A stretch of 64,000 bases of DNA from Mesostigma viride (GCA_009746045.1 RPFO01000027.1:2118202-2182201); one strand, 5' to 3'; positions 9,372 through 20,446 are shown, counted from the stretch's first letter. The notes: generated from the sequence alone by a model not told the origin. Numbers and translations: made by a program.

Positions 9372-12300
9372 TCACTTCAGACTGTAACCAGGGTTCATCA
9401 ACCCATACAAGACCTGGTATTGTGGTCCTGCTGCTTGTGGCACCTTGGTCAGTGCATCTGCAGCATTGTCTTTGTCCCTGACGTGGGCTTTAGACTCCAG
9501 GTACTTGCATTCCTGTTTTAGCACAATCCAATCCAGGTCCGAGTGTACAGCCAAAGGATTGGCAAGGAAAGAGATGATAGATTGAGAGTCAGTCAGCAAA
9601 TGTGCTTTCACTCCTGCAGAGCTACCAGCCTGGTGTTGAAGCCAGACCAGCAAGTGATTGAGATACCTTGCATGCAAGACAGAAGATACCACAGCCCTGC
9701 ATTCAGCTACATTGCTACTCACAGCTTTCCTCTTGTGCAATCTACTGAACCAGGAGACTAGTGACTTCTTCCCACCTTGGTTATGCAGGAAAAACAATCC
9801 AGCCTCTCTGGCTTGAACCTTGGTAACTACCCTGGACTCCATTGAACTATCCATCATGCACGTGATGTGAATGGGAGTAAACAGGTCCAGTGAGTGAAGC
9901 ATCAAAGGTGGACCATCATGCAACAACTGCTTGATTGCCCGTGCTCCTACCTCCTGTAGTACCTCATCATCTACCCTGCTCACAAAAGCCAGGTGGGGTG
10001 CACATGTAGCACATAGCCAACCAAGCTTGCCTCTAATGGTAGGGCACATGTCAGGGGTGATGTGAACAGGCAGGACATCCAGACAAGACTTAATGTATTC
10101 AGCAGAGGCCTGCATGGAACAAACCCAGCTGCCCTGCTGCTGCAGCAACTCAAGCATCATGCCACAGAACTTGACTGGCTCCTTGCCCAGCTCTAGCTGC
10201 TTGCCAATCTCAAAACTGGCAGACACCTGAGCTATGAAAGCATCCACTGCAGCTCTAGGACCTGAGATTAACTGATCATCCCCATGCCAGACAAACATCA
10301 TCATTCCATCAGGGTGTGGGATGACAAACAAGCAAGGGTCAATGTCATCATAGGTGGCCCCTAGCTTCATGAATACCTCCTGTGCAGACAGCCTAAAAAT
10401 TTTTGGAGCTGACTGCAACCCTTCAACCCCCAGGTTTGGCCTCAACAAGGGTTGAACAATATCCCTGTGCCACACCTTAGGAGTATTCACCACGTATACC
10501 TGACCTCTCCAGACCTGCTGTGCTATGGCAGGGTCCCCCTTTAGAAAGGCTCTTTTGATATCTGTGGCTTTACACACATAATCCTTCCCTGTATTAAGCT
10601 GATGCAAAAACAAGGAAAGCAACACCTTGAGAGACGTTTGCTGAATACCAGGAGTATAAAGCTCAGCCTCTGTCAGCTCTGTAGAGCCCCTGAACTCAGT
10701 GACACATGGCCTAGCATGGAAAATGGGTGGTCCCCCATCAGCCTGAGGTTTATGCTTGCACACAAACTTTAACCTTAGCTTCTTGGCTCCAGCTGGCATA
10801 GCATCAAGAGGAGTCACAGGTGGTGTGTGTGTGGGACTACGTGCATCTGGAACAACCCACTCCTCCCTGGCTTTGGTAAAAGCCTCAAGCCACTTAAGAA
10901 ACCCAATCTGCGTCTGGCAGTCCCGTACAATATCATCATAGGACAGGGGAGACATGGATGCAACATCCCATCTACCAAGCCCAAACGCTGAAGGGTGTAG
11001 CTTTTGAGAGTGTATGAGGTCCTCCACACACGGTTCCTGACCTGGGAGGTACTTGGGCTTAACTGCATTGATGGCAGCATCCAACCCAGTGCTAATCTGG
11101 CTCAAAGGGATTTTAAAATGATCTAGAGGCACCTGTCCTACCCCTGCCACACTCAACCTCCCAGCTGAGATGACAACACCAGGGTAAGATACAAAAGGTT
11201 CCCCTAACAGGGCATTCCCTGAGTAACCCTCAACCACCTGAAATGGAGTGGGCATACCCAAGATTTGAATGCTCACCTGACCTTTGACCTGCATTTTGGT
11301 TTTGCCTGAAAAATCTGACACTCTAGCCCATGGTGAGGCCTTCATTTTCAGACCAGATACAGCTTCTGCACTGATGATACTCACCTGTGCTTGGGTGTCT
11401 ACAGCCAAAATACTAGGATCTTGACCTGCATCCCCTACAGCATTGACCTGTGCTGTACCTGTTGCCACAACTGCTTTAGTGTTGTGTGCCTTGTGCAAGG
11501 CCTTAAGAATCTCAGCAAATGACTTCCTGGGAACGACAGGATCTGCTCTATTTTGTGACTCCTCCAGGTGTGAGGGAGGTGCTACCTGCTGCTCACCCTG
11601 TGCACCGTCCTCCTGCCCAGGTGGACTATTGGGTTGTAGTGGGGCTGCACTACTGAGGAACACAGGAGCTTCTACTGTGGTACTAGTGCTTGCATCAATG
11701 ACGTCCTTAGCCAATTCATTGGGTGAGATCAATCCACCAGACTCCTGCTCTGAATCCATGTCCAAGAATTCTACCCCTGACACGTCTGCCAGTGGTGGGT
11801 AATAAAGCTTGAGTCTATGCTTGCTGACCACACGCTCTCTGTCATGTTGTATAGTGACTGCAGTCCCTTCTTCATGAATTTTGGTGACTACAGCTGGACC
11901 GTGCCATCTGGCAGAGTGTGCTCTTCCTCTGTCACCCTCTCTGAAAAACAACACATGGTCCCCCACTTCAAACACAGGCCTGGCATTATTTTTGTCTTTC
12001 TTTGCCAGCAACTTGGCTAAGTGCTGCCTTTGTGTGTTGTAGTGAGTGTGTACCTCTGAAGCATAGCTGCCTGACTGAAGGCCAGTTGGGGTGATTTCCC
12101 CAAAAGGTGAGGACATTATTGGTTTGGCGTTTAGCTGGGTAGTCACCCCTGCTGCCCAAGATGCCCTGTCAGCATAGCTACCAGAGTCAGCCAACCTGGA
12201 TGGCATTTTTCTTATCACATCCCTGATGGCTCTCATGGTACGTTCTACCAACCCCTGACGTTCATGATCTTGAGCCCCAGACACTTCTATCTTGGGCAGG

Positions 12301-13115
12301 TCATTCCTGTCCTGGATGCAGAGAAACTGCTGATCCAGCATTACTTTTTCAATGGGGTGAAAACGTGCCAAGGCTATCTGTAAAGCTCTGTGCAGCTGCT
12401 CTTTATCCATCCCAGGCAGGGGCTCCACTACCACAAACCTTGACCAGGCATCCTTTATGACTAGGTAGTATACCGTGTCCTTCACCACGTGTATAACATC
12501 CCCAACCAGTTTGCCTCTAGCCAGTGGTGGTGTGGCCACATGCCATTTTCTGGGCTTAGGAGCATATAGCTGACATTGCTCACAGTGCTTACGTACGTGC
12601 CTGCACATCTGTTCCAGATCATGGCCTTGTATTTTATTGGCTAGCCTTTCAGCCACAGCCTCATGGCCCATAACCTTGTGCAGTTGCTCTGCTAGAGCAC
12701 CATACGTGATTACCTTTTCTGCTGCTGCACTAAGTGAAGCTATGGTGGGGTCACGCATCATGTGTGACAGTGTCATGTCATATGCCACTTCCCAATCCAC
12801 ATCATCACACTCAGGCAACACTTGGCAGACAGAAGGTAACAGGAAACCATTTGTGAAAAATGGTGAGGGTAGCTTACAGGAGTCACCCTGCTCTGCCGCC
12901 CCCGCGCGGTTGTAGCGCCCTGGCGTGGTCTTGTTGTGCCTGGGTGCCGTGCAGCGCGCTCCTGCTGCAATGGGGTGACGTGTTTTCCAGCATCCAGGAC
13001 AAACATCAACGTCAGAACCATAGTCGGGTTTGCCTTTCCAGCAGTCATCTTTTAGATGCCCCTTACAAAGGCACCTAGTACAATGTTTGGTGGGGTCATG
13101 AAGAAGCCTCCCACG
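9372..13115 (-). CDS. Pol of element A: zinc knuckle, integrase, protease, RT, RNase H
   Basis: Open from 13115 to the stop at 9372. Order: CCHC knuckle CTRCLCKGHLKDDC; integrase with HHCC (GHEAVAERL...CRHVRKHCEQC) and DDE candidates GDVIHV, MLDQQF, ERQGLVERTMRA; a GPY/F-like module (FEVGDHVLFF..WHGPAVVTKI..HRLKLYYPP); an aspartic protease (ILAVDTQAQVSII..ALLGEPFVS); copia-type RT (CKATDIKRAFLKG..FVWHGDDQLISG); RNase H (MMDSSMES..AECRAVV..LTDSQS..NAADALTK). The protease lies after integrase, whereas copia elements have it before. The RT box is GDD instead of VDD. Catalytic residues seem present, so this part may be intact. Confidence 0.9.
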   Translation of the reverse strand, partial: RGRLLHDPTKHCTRCLCKGHLKDDCWKGKPDYGSDVDVCPGCWKTRHPIAAGARCTAPRHNKTTPGRYNRAGAAEQGDSCKLPSPFFTNGFLLPSVCQVLPECDDVDWEVAYDMTLSHMMRDPTIASLSAAAEKVITYGALAEQLHKVMGHEAVAERLANKIQGHDLEQMCRHVRKHCEQCQLYAPKPRKWHVATPPLARGKLVGDVIHVVKDTVYYLVIKDAWSRFVVVEPLPGMDKEQLHRALQIALARFHPIEKVMLDQQFLCIQDRNDLPKIEVSGAQDHERQGLVERTMRAIRDVIRKMPSRLADSGSYADRASWAAGVTTQLNAKPIMSSPFGEITPTGLQSGSYASEVHTHYNTQRQHLAKLLAKKDKNNARPVFEVGDHVLFFREGDRGRAHSARWHGPAVVTKIHEEGTAVTIQHDRERVVSKHRLKLYYPPLADVSGVEFLDMDSEQESGGLISPNELAKDVIDASTSTTVEAPVFLSSAAPLQPNSPPGQEDGAQGEQQVAPPSHLEESQNRADPVVPRKSFAEILKALHKAHNTKAVVATGTAQVNAVGDAGQDPSILAVDTQAQVSIISAEAVSGLKMKASPWARVSDFSGKTKMQVKGQVSIQILGMPTPFQVVEGYSGNALLGEPFVSYPGVVISAGRLSVAGVGQVPLDHFKIPLSQISTGLDAAINAVKPKYLPGQEPCVEDLIHSQKLHPSAFGLGRWDVASMSPLSYDDIVRDCQTQIGFLKWLEAFTKAREEWVVPDARSPTHTPPVTPLDAMPAGAKKLRLKFVCKHKPQADGGPPIFHARPCVTEFRGSTELTEAELYTPGIQQTSLKVLLSLFLHQLNTGKDYVCKATDIKRAFLKGDPAIAQQVWRGQVYVVNTPKVWHRDIVQPLLRPNLGVEGLQSAPKIFRLSAQEVFMKLGATYDDIDPCLFVIPHPDGMMMFVWHGDDQLISGPRAAVDAFIAQVSASFEIGKQLELGKEPVKFCGMMLELLQQQGSWVCSMQASAEYIKSCLDVLPVHITPDMCPTIRGKLGWLCATCAPHLAFVSRVDDEVLQEVGARAIKQLLHDGPPLMLHSLDLFTPIHITCMMDSSMESRVVTKVQAREAGLFFLHNQGGKKSLVSWFSRLHKRKAVSSNVAECRAVVSSVLHARYLNHLLVWLQHQAGSSAGVKAHLLTDSQSIISFLANPLAVHSDLDWIVLKQECKYLESKAHVRDKDNAADALTKVPQAAGPQYQVLYGLMNPGYSLK

Positions 13116-14849
13116 GTCCTTAATTTAGGACTTTGTCCTAAATTAAGGACCAATTTACTATAACCGAGGTACCGGGGGGGGGGTCACTATATGGACCGTA
13201 CCCCATGTGGACCGTACCCGGCATGATGTACCCGACCCGTGGTACCGGCACATGGTACCCGGATTCCGTACCCGGGTACCGGGTATAATGGCGGGAAAGT
13301 AGGTACCTCGACCAAAAATATAACCGATTTTGGAGCGAAAAAGTGGGTGCGGGAATGATCTGAGGTGGATATGGCGACCTGACAATCGTGGCCGGCGTTT
13401 TCACGTGCGTTTATCATTTCGGGCGCCCAGTAGCAAAAACGAAAGGTCGTTAGTTATGCTTAAAGGCTGTGAAATTTTCTGCGCAAGTTTTTATGTGTAG
13501 CGCTGTAGCACAGCGGCACAACACAAATGGGTCGCAGATCGCCTGCTCGCGGAGGGTCGATTTTGGCACAAACATGTTAGTGTATTAGCAATGGTGGTGC
13601 GAATCAAGCCAGGAAATTTTTGTGGACGATTTTGATTATAGTCTGGAGTTTATAAACGGAGTATTTGACATGGGAGCGCCTGGGCCGTGATATTCTTGCC
13701 CGATTTCCATTGTCGACCATGTTTTAGGGACGTTCAGGCTGGGCAGCGAGCGCACCTTATAGGTCTTCACTTTCGGTATTTCTTGGACCTAGAACGCAGC
13801 ACAAGCGTGGTTTATATCATTTTCGAACCGGTTGGCCAGCTTTGGTGCGCTCAGCTCTCGGAAAGCTGACCTCGCTGCGGATTTCAGCGACTTTTTTGCA
13901 ACCATCTGGAATGAGGCGACGTAAGTAGCAGGTACGTGCCGGGGTGCCCTAGATCATGAGTGTAACTGGCAACGCTGTCGTGGTGTTTTGAGTCAGTAAG
14001 CTATGCCTAAAAAGAGGGGACGCTCTCTGTGCACATAACTGTCACACATAGTTGGTTTACGTCATACAATTTTTTACGTCTCTATCTTCGTCGTCCGCTG
14101 CAGCTAAAACACACATGCGTAAGAGCAGTTTTACTCATGTGTTAGTTATAAACCATGGTCCTATGGCCTGCAGTTGTTCAGGGTGTTCTCAGACAGTATA
14201 TACAATATGGTTTAGGTGTTACATGCACCCTGAATTCGCTCACAAAGCGTTGCATGTTAGCACAACGTTGTTCTGTAACTTGATTTGGCTGCATTCATGT
14301 GTTAGTTGCAATGCAAATGCAATGTTTTTTCATCGCTGGGTGGTGGCCAGCATGTCCGTGATGTCAAAGAAGGCTTGGCATATGCTTAGAGAAAGTTTAC
14401 CGCAAGGGGTGGGCCATGTTCAAGCCGGGCAACCTCAGCAACCATGCAACCGTATATTGCATTACCTGCACCATCTGTGACACCGTGAAGCACGCGTATA
14501 TATAGAGGCAGCCACAGCAGGGTATGGCCTTGTTATACGCTGCCCCGCCATCCCAAGGCCTCGTAGGGTCCCCTAGCGCTTGTAAGATGCTCAAGGGACC
14601 GTGTGGATAGCATGGTCATGCGTTGACACTAATTGGTCCTATTGGTCCTAAATTCTCATTTTGACCAAATTCGCGGTTTGAGGCCTGCCATGGGCCAGGG
14701 TCCATTCAGGCACTAAATGTAATTATTTGAACCCAGGTTTTTGTCCAAAATTCAAAAAGTGTGTTATCTGTCAGTGGTAAAAATGCCAGGGTCAAAATTT
14801 GATGTTTGCACATATATTTTTTAATTCAAACTGGTCCTAAAATAAGGAC
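13116..14849. mobile_element. insertion D: 1.7 kb element with hairpin ends
   Basis: It separates the Gag tail of element A from its zinc knuckle; element B lacks it. Ends are GTCCTTAATTTAGGAC (13116-13131) and GTCCTAAAATAAGGAC (14834-14849), inverted with one mismatch. The left end continues as a perfect 16-bp stem with a TTT loop (13116-13150). No target duplication and no transposase seen. A GTACC-rich palindromic cluster lies at 13160-13290. ORFs inside (such as 14052-14480) are not recognisable. Confidence 0.7.
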
Positions 14850-15734
14850 TTTTCTTGGGAACCTCTTGTCCCCCCCTGCTGGCTTAGCACCCCCTGGCTT
14901 GCTAGCTCCCCCATTTTGTTTTCTGTTTTTATTGTTATTGTTCTTTCCCCCCCCCTTGTTTCCACCCCCCCCACTTTTGTTGTTTTTGTTTTTATCACCC
15001 CCCATTACCGCCTTTACCTGGGCTACCAGCGACTGCATCTGCTTCTTGGAGAGCCCCGTACCTGAGGCTTCCTCCCCCTTTACCTGCTTCACCTTTCCAT
15101 CCTTGGCTGCAGCAGCAAACGGCTCTAGGCATTGCTGCACATAGGCCATTGCCTTTCTGAAGTCCTCCCACTTATCCTTCAGACCTGCCAGGATTACTGA
15201 CAGGGTGGTAGGGTCCAGTTCTGCCTTTTGTAGCCATAGGTGTACTAGGTACTTGGCATTGAGCTTCTTCAGCTCCTCATCCCCTCTATGTACATGACAT
15301 ATTTTTTGTTGTCACTCACATAGTCACGCTTATTGACCTTATAGGCCTCTATCCACTGGAAGCCCTTAAGCACTTCTAAGTGCTCCCCCGTGGTAACAAG
15401 TGCCCTAAGATCAACCATGAACTGCGCCCACAACACATTTTCTGCCACGTCTACCCCGCTGCTGGCACGCTTTTGGTACAATTGTACCAACTGCTGGATA
15501 GGCTTGGCAGATTGATGGATGGGTGTGGACGCACGTAGAGAGGAAAACCAATCACGGACATTATCACTAGCGTATGCATGTGACAACTTAAACAACCACT
15601 CCCTAGCTTCGTCCTGGGTATGGCCCTCTGGCAAACCCGGAAACACTAGCTTATCCTCTTTCTTTTTTGGATCAAACCTGGGCCTATTCAAGGCCATGTT
15701 GGAGGTTGTGGTCGCTCCCGCAGGCGGCTGCTGC

Positions 15735-15772
<38 letters not shown>

Positions 15773-17374
15773 CTGCCGCTCACCGCCCTCGTGCCGTGTT
15801 GGTGCAGACTCCTGGGTGCCGTGTCCTACCCCGCCCTGGTTGCCCCCCTCGTCGCCATCCGCCCCCTCATCCCTCCTACGCTTTGGCTGCGGTGCGCATG
15901 CCTCTGCCTGCGCCCTGCGCTTGACCGGCTTCAGCGATGCCACCAGCCTGCTGACGGTGTCGGCCAACCTCCCCTGCTCGTCGGGAGACAGCGGGTGGTC
16001 GCCTTCCAGCATGGCCTGCGCCAGCTGAAGCTGCTCGATGATGTCTTCCCTGTTGGACAGGTTAGACGGCCCAGCTGCACCAGGCTGCCTGTAAACACGC
16101 GTGCGTGCGGCAGTGCCATCACGGTTGGTGATGGTCTTCTTGGGCTGCGACAAATAATAAAACATTTGGCTTGCAGAAACATCATCATCCGCACCAAGGC
16201 CAAACTCGGCTCTCACCGCTTCACCAAGCGGTCCCCTCACCGCTGTCTTACGTGCATGCTTGATCATGCGTCGTCGCTGCTTCAGGATACGCCCCTCCAT
16301 CCTGCCCACGTTGGCTTCCCACCGTGCCAGCGAGCGTCGGTAACGCTCCTGCGCCTCCTGCCTGCCAGGCGCCTCCATCTCAGCCATGCGCTGCAACTTC
16401 ATTGCCTGCGCCTTTTTCCATACCCTGAGCTCGCGGACCATCCTGTCCCGGCGCACCTGGGTGATCGACATTTTGAGCTTGATACGCTCCGCCAGCGCAA
16501 CCTGCTTCTCCCGCTCCGCCTGCTCGCGCTCCTTCTTGGCCTCTGCCGCGGCCCTCCGCGCCTGCCGACGGAGCTTGTCGGCTGTGAATGTCTCCATGCG
16601 CTTCTGCGCTTCACGCTCGATCCGCGCCACCATTGCCGGGGTCATGAGGATCTCGTCCTCAGCAGATGCCCCCGATGGACCTGTCAAAGAGAACTCCGAC
16701 TCCTGATGCACACCTAGGTGTACCTTCGGCTCCCGAGACCGACGCAGACTCTTAAAACATGCAAGGTCCCCCCGACGCATCACCTCAAACTGCTCCTCGC
16801 CAGAAGCCACCTCGCTGCGAAACAACGCCCGGCGCACGTTCTCAGCATCCGCCCTCTGCTGGGCACGAGCACGTGCGTGTGTGTCCGCGCGCCGAAACTC
16901 CCTCTCCTCGCGCTCAGCCATTGCCCTGGCAAAGCCTTCGTCTGCTGCCACCTGCCGAGAACGGACGTCGTCCTGCTCCTCGGCTGAGGAACCCGGCTGC
17001 AACCCATACAGCTCCATGGACTCCTCCTCTGCAGGAGGTGCAGAAGGTCCCGCCCCCGCCGCTGCCGCTGTCGGGGCGTAGGGAGGACCCCTCGGCCTGT
17101 TCACCACAGGCGTGGATCCCCTCCCCTGCGGATACAGGGGCACTCGCAGCACAACACTGCTATAAGAACCATCGGACCAGTGGCCCGATGAGGACGTCCC
17201 GGACGTCGACGGGTCAGCCTCCATAGACTGATTGAAGCTCCTAGCCGCCCGCTCAATCTCAGCCTGGGCGGCGAGCTCCGAGTCCGACGTCCCTGACGAC
17301 GAAGACGTCGGACTGCTGGATCGGCTCCTGGGGTACATTGGAGCCTTACCCTTGTTAGCATTTGGGTTAGACAT
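14850..17374 (-). pseudogene. Gag of element A (one frameshift)
   Basis: Starts at ATG 17374 (MSNPNANKGKAPM). A Ser/Pro-rich N-terminus is followed by Arg/Glu-rich coiled-coil-like stretches (about 15.9-16.9 kb), a polyglutamine run of about 16 (15733-15778) and a retrotransposon Gag core (WLFKLSHAYASDNVRDWFSS; KGFQWIEAYKVNKRDYV). The frame breaks near 15279, where a G-run is one base shorter than in element B. It resumes as KKLNAKYLVHLWLQKAELD and ends in a Lys/Asn/Gly-rich tail where D is inserted. The zinc knuckle lies beyond D. About 840 residues, long for a copia Gag. Confidence 0.85.
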
Positions 17375-17479
17375 TTTTCGAAAAAGATGGGGTGTAGAAA
17401 ATGAAGGTTTTTTCGAAATGCGCGTTTTGCACGCTCGTCGTTCTGCTCTCGTGTGTATGTTTTTGGAGTTTTTAATGCA

Positions 17480-17858
17480 AGTTATGCAACACGAAGCTTG
17501 GAATGCTTGGGCACTGCCAAATGGCGAGTGTGTGCGTGAACGACGAGACACCTTGGCATTAGGATAATGTGGCACATATACTGCTGGCCAGCCGTCAACT
17601 ATGGCTGGCCAGACTTTGCGTAAGTTAAACTAACTTACTGATCCTGGACGGACTAACCTATCAGTTACAACCTGATCTAGTCAGTCCTAACATGACAACT
17701 ACAGTCCCGGTACTGAGGTACCGGCTCATCACATACTGAGTACAGCCACGTGTCCATGCCACGACTACTCTAGTCCAGCACCGTCCCAGTACCCAATTGG
17801 GCACCGGCGGTGCTGGCACGTGTCCACTTAGGCTACAGGCGGGAGACTTAGACTAACT
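17480..17858 (-). repeat. 5' LTR of element A
   Basis: 379 bp, matching 8604-8986. The internal region after it reads TGCATTAAAAACTCC on the minus strand; I cannot assign this primer site to a particular tRNA. Confidence 0.9.
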
Positions 17859-19754
17859 AAGGTGGATAGATGATACAGACACCCATTGTGGCCAGAAATA
17901 GCTTCCAGCAGTTGTAGTTGGAGCCCATCATGTGGCAGAACCGTCACGACTAAACCCTTGCACGCAGGCGTGACTCCGTCGGCGTAGAAGCTAACCCAGT
18001 CGCCGGTTATAATTGGCTTGCGTGGGGCAGTCATCAATGCATGCCACGCAGCTGGTATCGCACTTATAAGGGTTTGCCACGCTTGCAGGGAGGGCATGTG
18101 GGAGACCCAAGTGCTGACCTCGTCGTAGCTGAGCCGTCGATACGTAGCGCCGTGCCCCAGGTAGAGGTCCAGCACCCTGACAATCGGCGGTGACGCGCGC
18201 AGAAAGCCATCATACGGGTTGTGTCCGTGGAGAGCGCCGAGGGGCTTGTTAGTAGCGTCTGTGATTAAGTCATTAAAAAAGAGTGGCTGCCGTGCCACCT
18301 CCTCTCGAGTAGTAGGAAAGACTAGGCGACCCGGCTTGAGCTTATTGTAACCTGTCCATATGCGCTGCCAGTACCATGGGAGTCCTTTGTACGAAATAAG
18401 GGTGCTGCCCAGTATTCCCGCCCCCACTTGCCACGAGGTGCCACTAGCATGGGTGGAAAGAGAGGCTAGCGTTTCACGTGCAAGCATGCAGCCAGGGTGT
18501 GTGTTAACTCCCATAAAAACGGATATCACTTGTTTAGCATACAGCGACCACAGACGCCATTGTATGTTGTGGAGCCCGAGGCCCCCGTGCACCCATGACA
18601 TGAAGGACATCTCTCTGTTGATCCATCCGTGTACCGTGTGGGAGATTAAGCCTTTCTGTTTCCAGACAAAATTGCTGCCAAGGCGTTGGATGAGCTGTGT
18701 GGTGGCATCATTGGGTGGGTGTGCTTGGCAATAATACAAGACCTTAGAGAACAACAGTTGGTTGACGATCAGGGTTCGCCCTCGTAGGCTCATGCGGTGG
18801 ACGGCCCCCCAGCGCCCTGCGGTAAGGAGAACGCCTGCAAGCTTGCCCACGTGGTTGGTTTCATCATACATGAAAGAACGTTGTTCAGCCAAGCGTCCCT
18901 CGGGTGTGCATCCGATGGGACAATTGTGCAAAAGGTGGTGATCCCCCGGCTTGACCCAGGTCACAGCCAGGTTGGGGAGGGCGTAGCGTAGGGTGTTGGT
19001 TTTGCCGATATGCAGTCCCGTGGACTTGAGCACATTGCATCGTTGTTGTGTGGCAACAGAATAGGTAGTGATATTATCCATGACAGCATGCACTTCAGGC
19101 AAAGAGATACAAACATTTGTTGTGTCATCCACATAAGCCGTTTGGAATATACCTTTGCCGTTACCTGTCGGGAAGCCCCGAATGCGAGGATCGTTCTGGT
19201 GTAGCCAGTAGAGTCCTGCGTGGGCCAGGAGAAATAGAATAGGGGACATGCAATCTCCTTGTGGTAGCGATCGTGAGCTAGCGCCGGTCGCTGACTTGTG
19301 TCCATCTATTAGTAAATACCATGCCAGGGATTTGATCATACCCATAATGACGGTCATGAGTTGTGGGCCAAATCCTAGTGCGGTTAGAATGTGTTCTAGG
19401 TATTCCCAGCACATACGGTCAAAGGCTTTTTCAAAATCCCAGAACAATATGAAACCCTCTATATCGTCGCGCCAGGCTTTTTCCACAATGTCCATGATGA
19501 GGGTAATGCTGTCGTTGATGTGGAGATTGGCCCTAAAGCCCACTTGCTCCGGACCAATGAGGAAGTCTAGGACGGTGTATAAGCGTCGTTGGATTATTTT
19601 ACTGATGATTTTGTACGCTACCGTAAGGAGACGGATTGGGCGGTAGTTTTTCCATAGAGTCTTGTCTCCTTTTTTGTACAGTAAGATAAGCGCAGATTCA
19701 GCCCATCTGCCGCTCACCTTACCGTGCCGCCAAATTTCAAGAATACTACAAAGA

Positions 19755-19905
19755 ATACTACAAAGTTTTACTTTATTTTCGGGGAAATGGGTATATTTTT
19801 ATTAGCCAATTATGGACCAAAGAGGTGAGAGGGGAAATGAGTATCAGCGAATCCTAAATGAAGGTGGTCACACACGGGTGTGAAGGTCATGACAGGTGAA
19901 GGGCG
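19755..19905 (-). mobile_element. LINE 3' UTR fragment J
   Basis: Nearly the same as 7487-7630 (the 'cggggaaatgggtatatttt' block), same orientation, abutting the truncated 5' end of LINE E across a duplicated 'aagaatactaca'. E probably inserted at the tail of this older copy. Confidence 0.8.
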
Positions 19906-19921
19906 AAGTTTTACTTTATCA

Positions 19922-20379
19922 GGCGGAGCCAATTTTCGGAAGAACCGTTAGGTTCGCCAGAATTGGCGAAGCTTATAAGGCCGTACACGTGAGAAAACAT
20001 AGGAATAGGGGATGAAAATCCGTCAATCCATACATACATACATACATACATACATACTGTTGAGAACTTTTGCGGATGACTGTAGGTGTAAGTTGGCGAT
20101 GCCATGGTAACCGGAGACGTCCGTCCTATAGTCAGCGTAAGTTGGTGCGAGAGGTCCCCAGTTCGATTCCGGTCGGATTCATTTGCAGATCGCGTTTTTC
20201 CGCGTTTTCCGCGGCCCGGCACTGAACGCAAATGGTTTTCACCTTTGCGGAGTGCCTGATCAGAATACATACATCCATACATACATCCATCCATACATAC
20301 GTACATACATCATCCACCGAATTTGTCCCGAATTTGCAAGCATAATAAGGGTGAGGTTCTTCCGAAAATTGGCTCCGCC
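19922..20379. mobile_element. inverted-repeat element K with tRNA-like B-box
   Basis: Perfect 25-bp terminal inverted repeats (19922-19946 GGCGGAGCCAATTTTC..., and 20355-20379). Inside are (CATA)n microsatellites (20028-20058, 20263-20310) and a pol III B-box-like GTTCGATTCC at about 20161. I could not fold a full tRNA. No ORF. Confidence 0.72.
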
Positions 20380-20446
20380 GTAGAGTTTCAACGGGCAAGT
20401 TGCAAACACGCACGTTACTTGATTTCACTCAGACTAGAGTAACCCG

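Larger units (their letters stand above)
8604..17858 (-). mobile_element. element A: copia-like LTR retrotransposon
   Basis: LTRs 8604-8986 and 17480-17858, TSD AAGGT (8599-8603, 17859-17863). Gag-Pol reads right to left. In my reading the two LTRs differ only by a 4-bp CATG/TGCA insertion near 8877, so the insertion looks recent. Internal damage: a one-base frameshift near 15279 and the D insertion at 13116-14849. Domain order Gag, CCHC, integrase, protease, RT, RNase H. Confidence 0.92.
7487..19752 (-). mobile_element. LINE copy E, 5'-truncated, split by LTR element A
   Basis: Non-LTR retrotransposon in two pieces, 17864-19752 (5' side) and 7487-8603 (3' side); removing element A with one AAGGT copy rejoins the frame. 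The 3' UTR (about 7487-7637) recurs at 19755, 40598 and 59460. The 5' end stops inside the RT region, so ORF1 and the endonuclease are absent, as in incomplete reverse transcription. Confidence 0.88.
7638..19752 (-). pseudogene. LINE reverse transcriptase ORF (interrupted by element A)
   Basis: Part 1 (19752-17864) has NYRPIRLLTVAYKIISKI, GPEQVGFR, FWDFEKAFDRM (motif A Asp), SRSLPQGDCMSPILF (motif B) and TAYVDDTTN (YVDD active site). Part 2 (8598-7638) is the C-terminal domain with a Cys/His zf-RVT-like cluster (CLCTHPSETIEHRFLFC) and ends at a stop at 7638. The N-terminal endonuclease is missing by truncation. Frame intact apart from the inserted element. RT identity sure; inactive as it stands. 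Confidence 0.9.

Noticed and set aside
14052-14480. 142-codon frame inside insertion D as a possible transposase.
   Set aside because: No DDE, zinc-finger or other motif; Cys/His content is scattered; not supported.
15746-16717. Long plus-strand frame opposite Gag of element A.
   Set aside because: Antisense of the Arg/Glu-rich Gag region; poly-Leu comes from the reverse of CAG repeats.
20095-20185. Functional tRNA gene.
   Set aside because: B-box-like motif only; acceptor and anticodon stems could not be formed.
20028-20310. CRISPR-like repeats.
   Set aside because: Simple (CATA)n microsatellites with no spacer structure, in a eukaryotic transposon.
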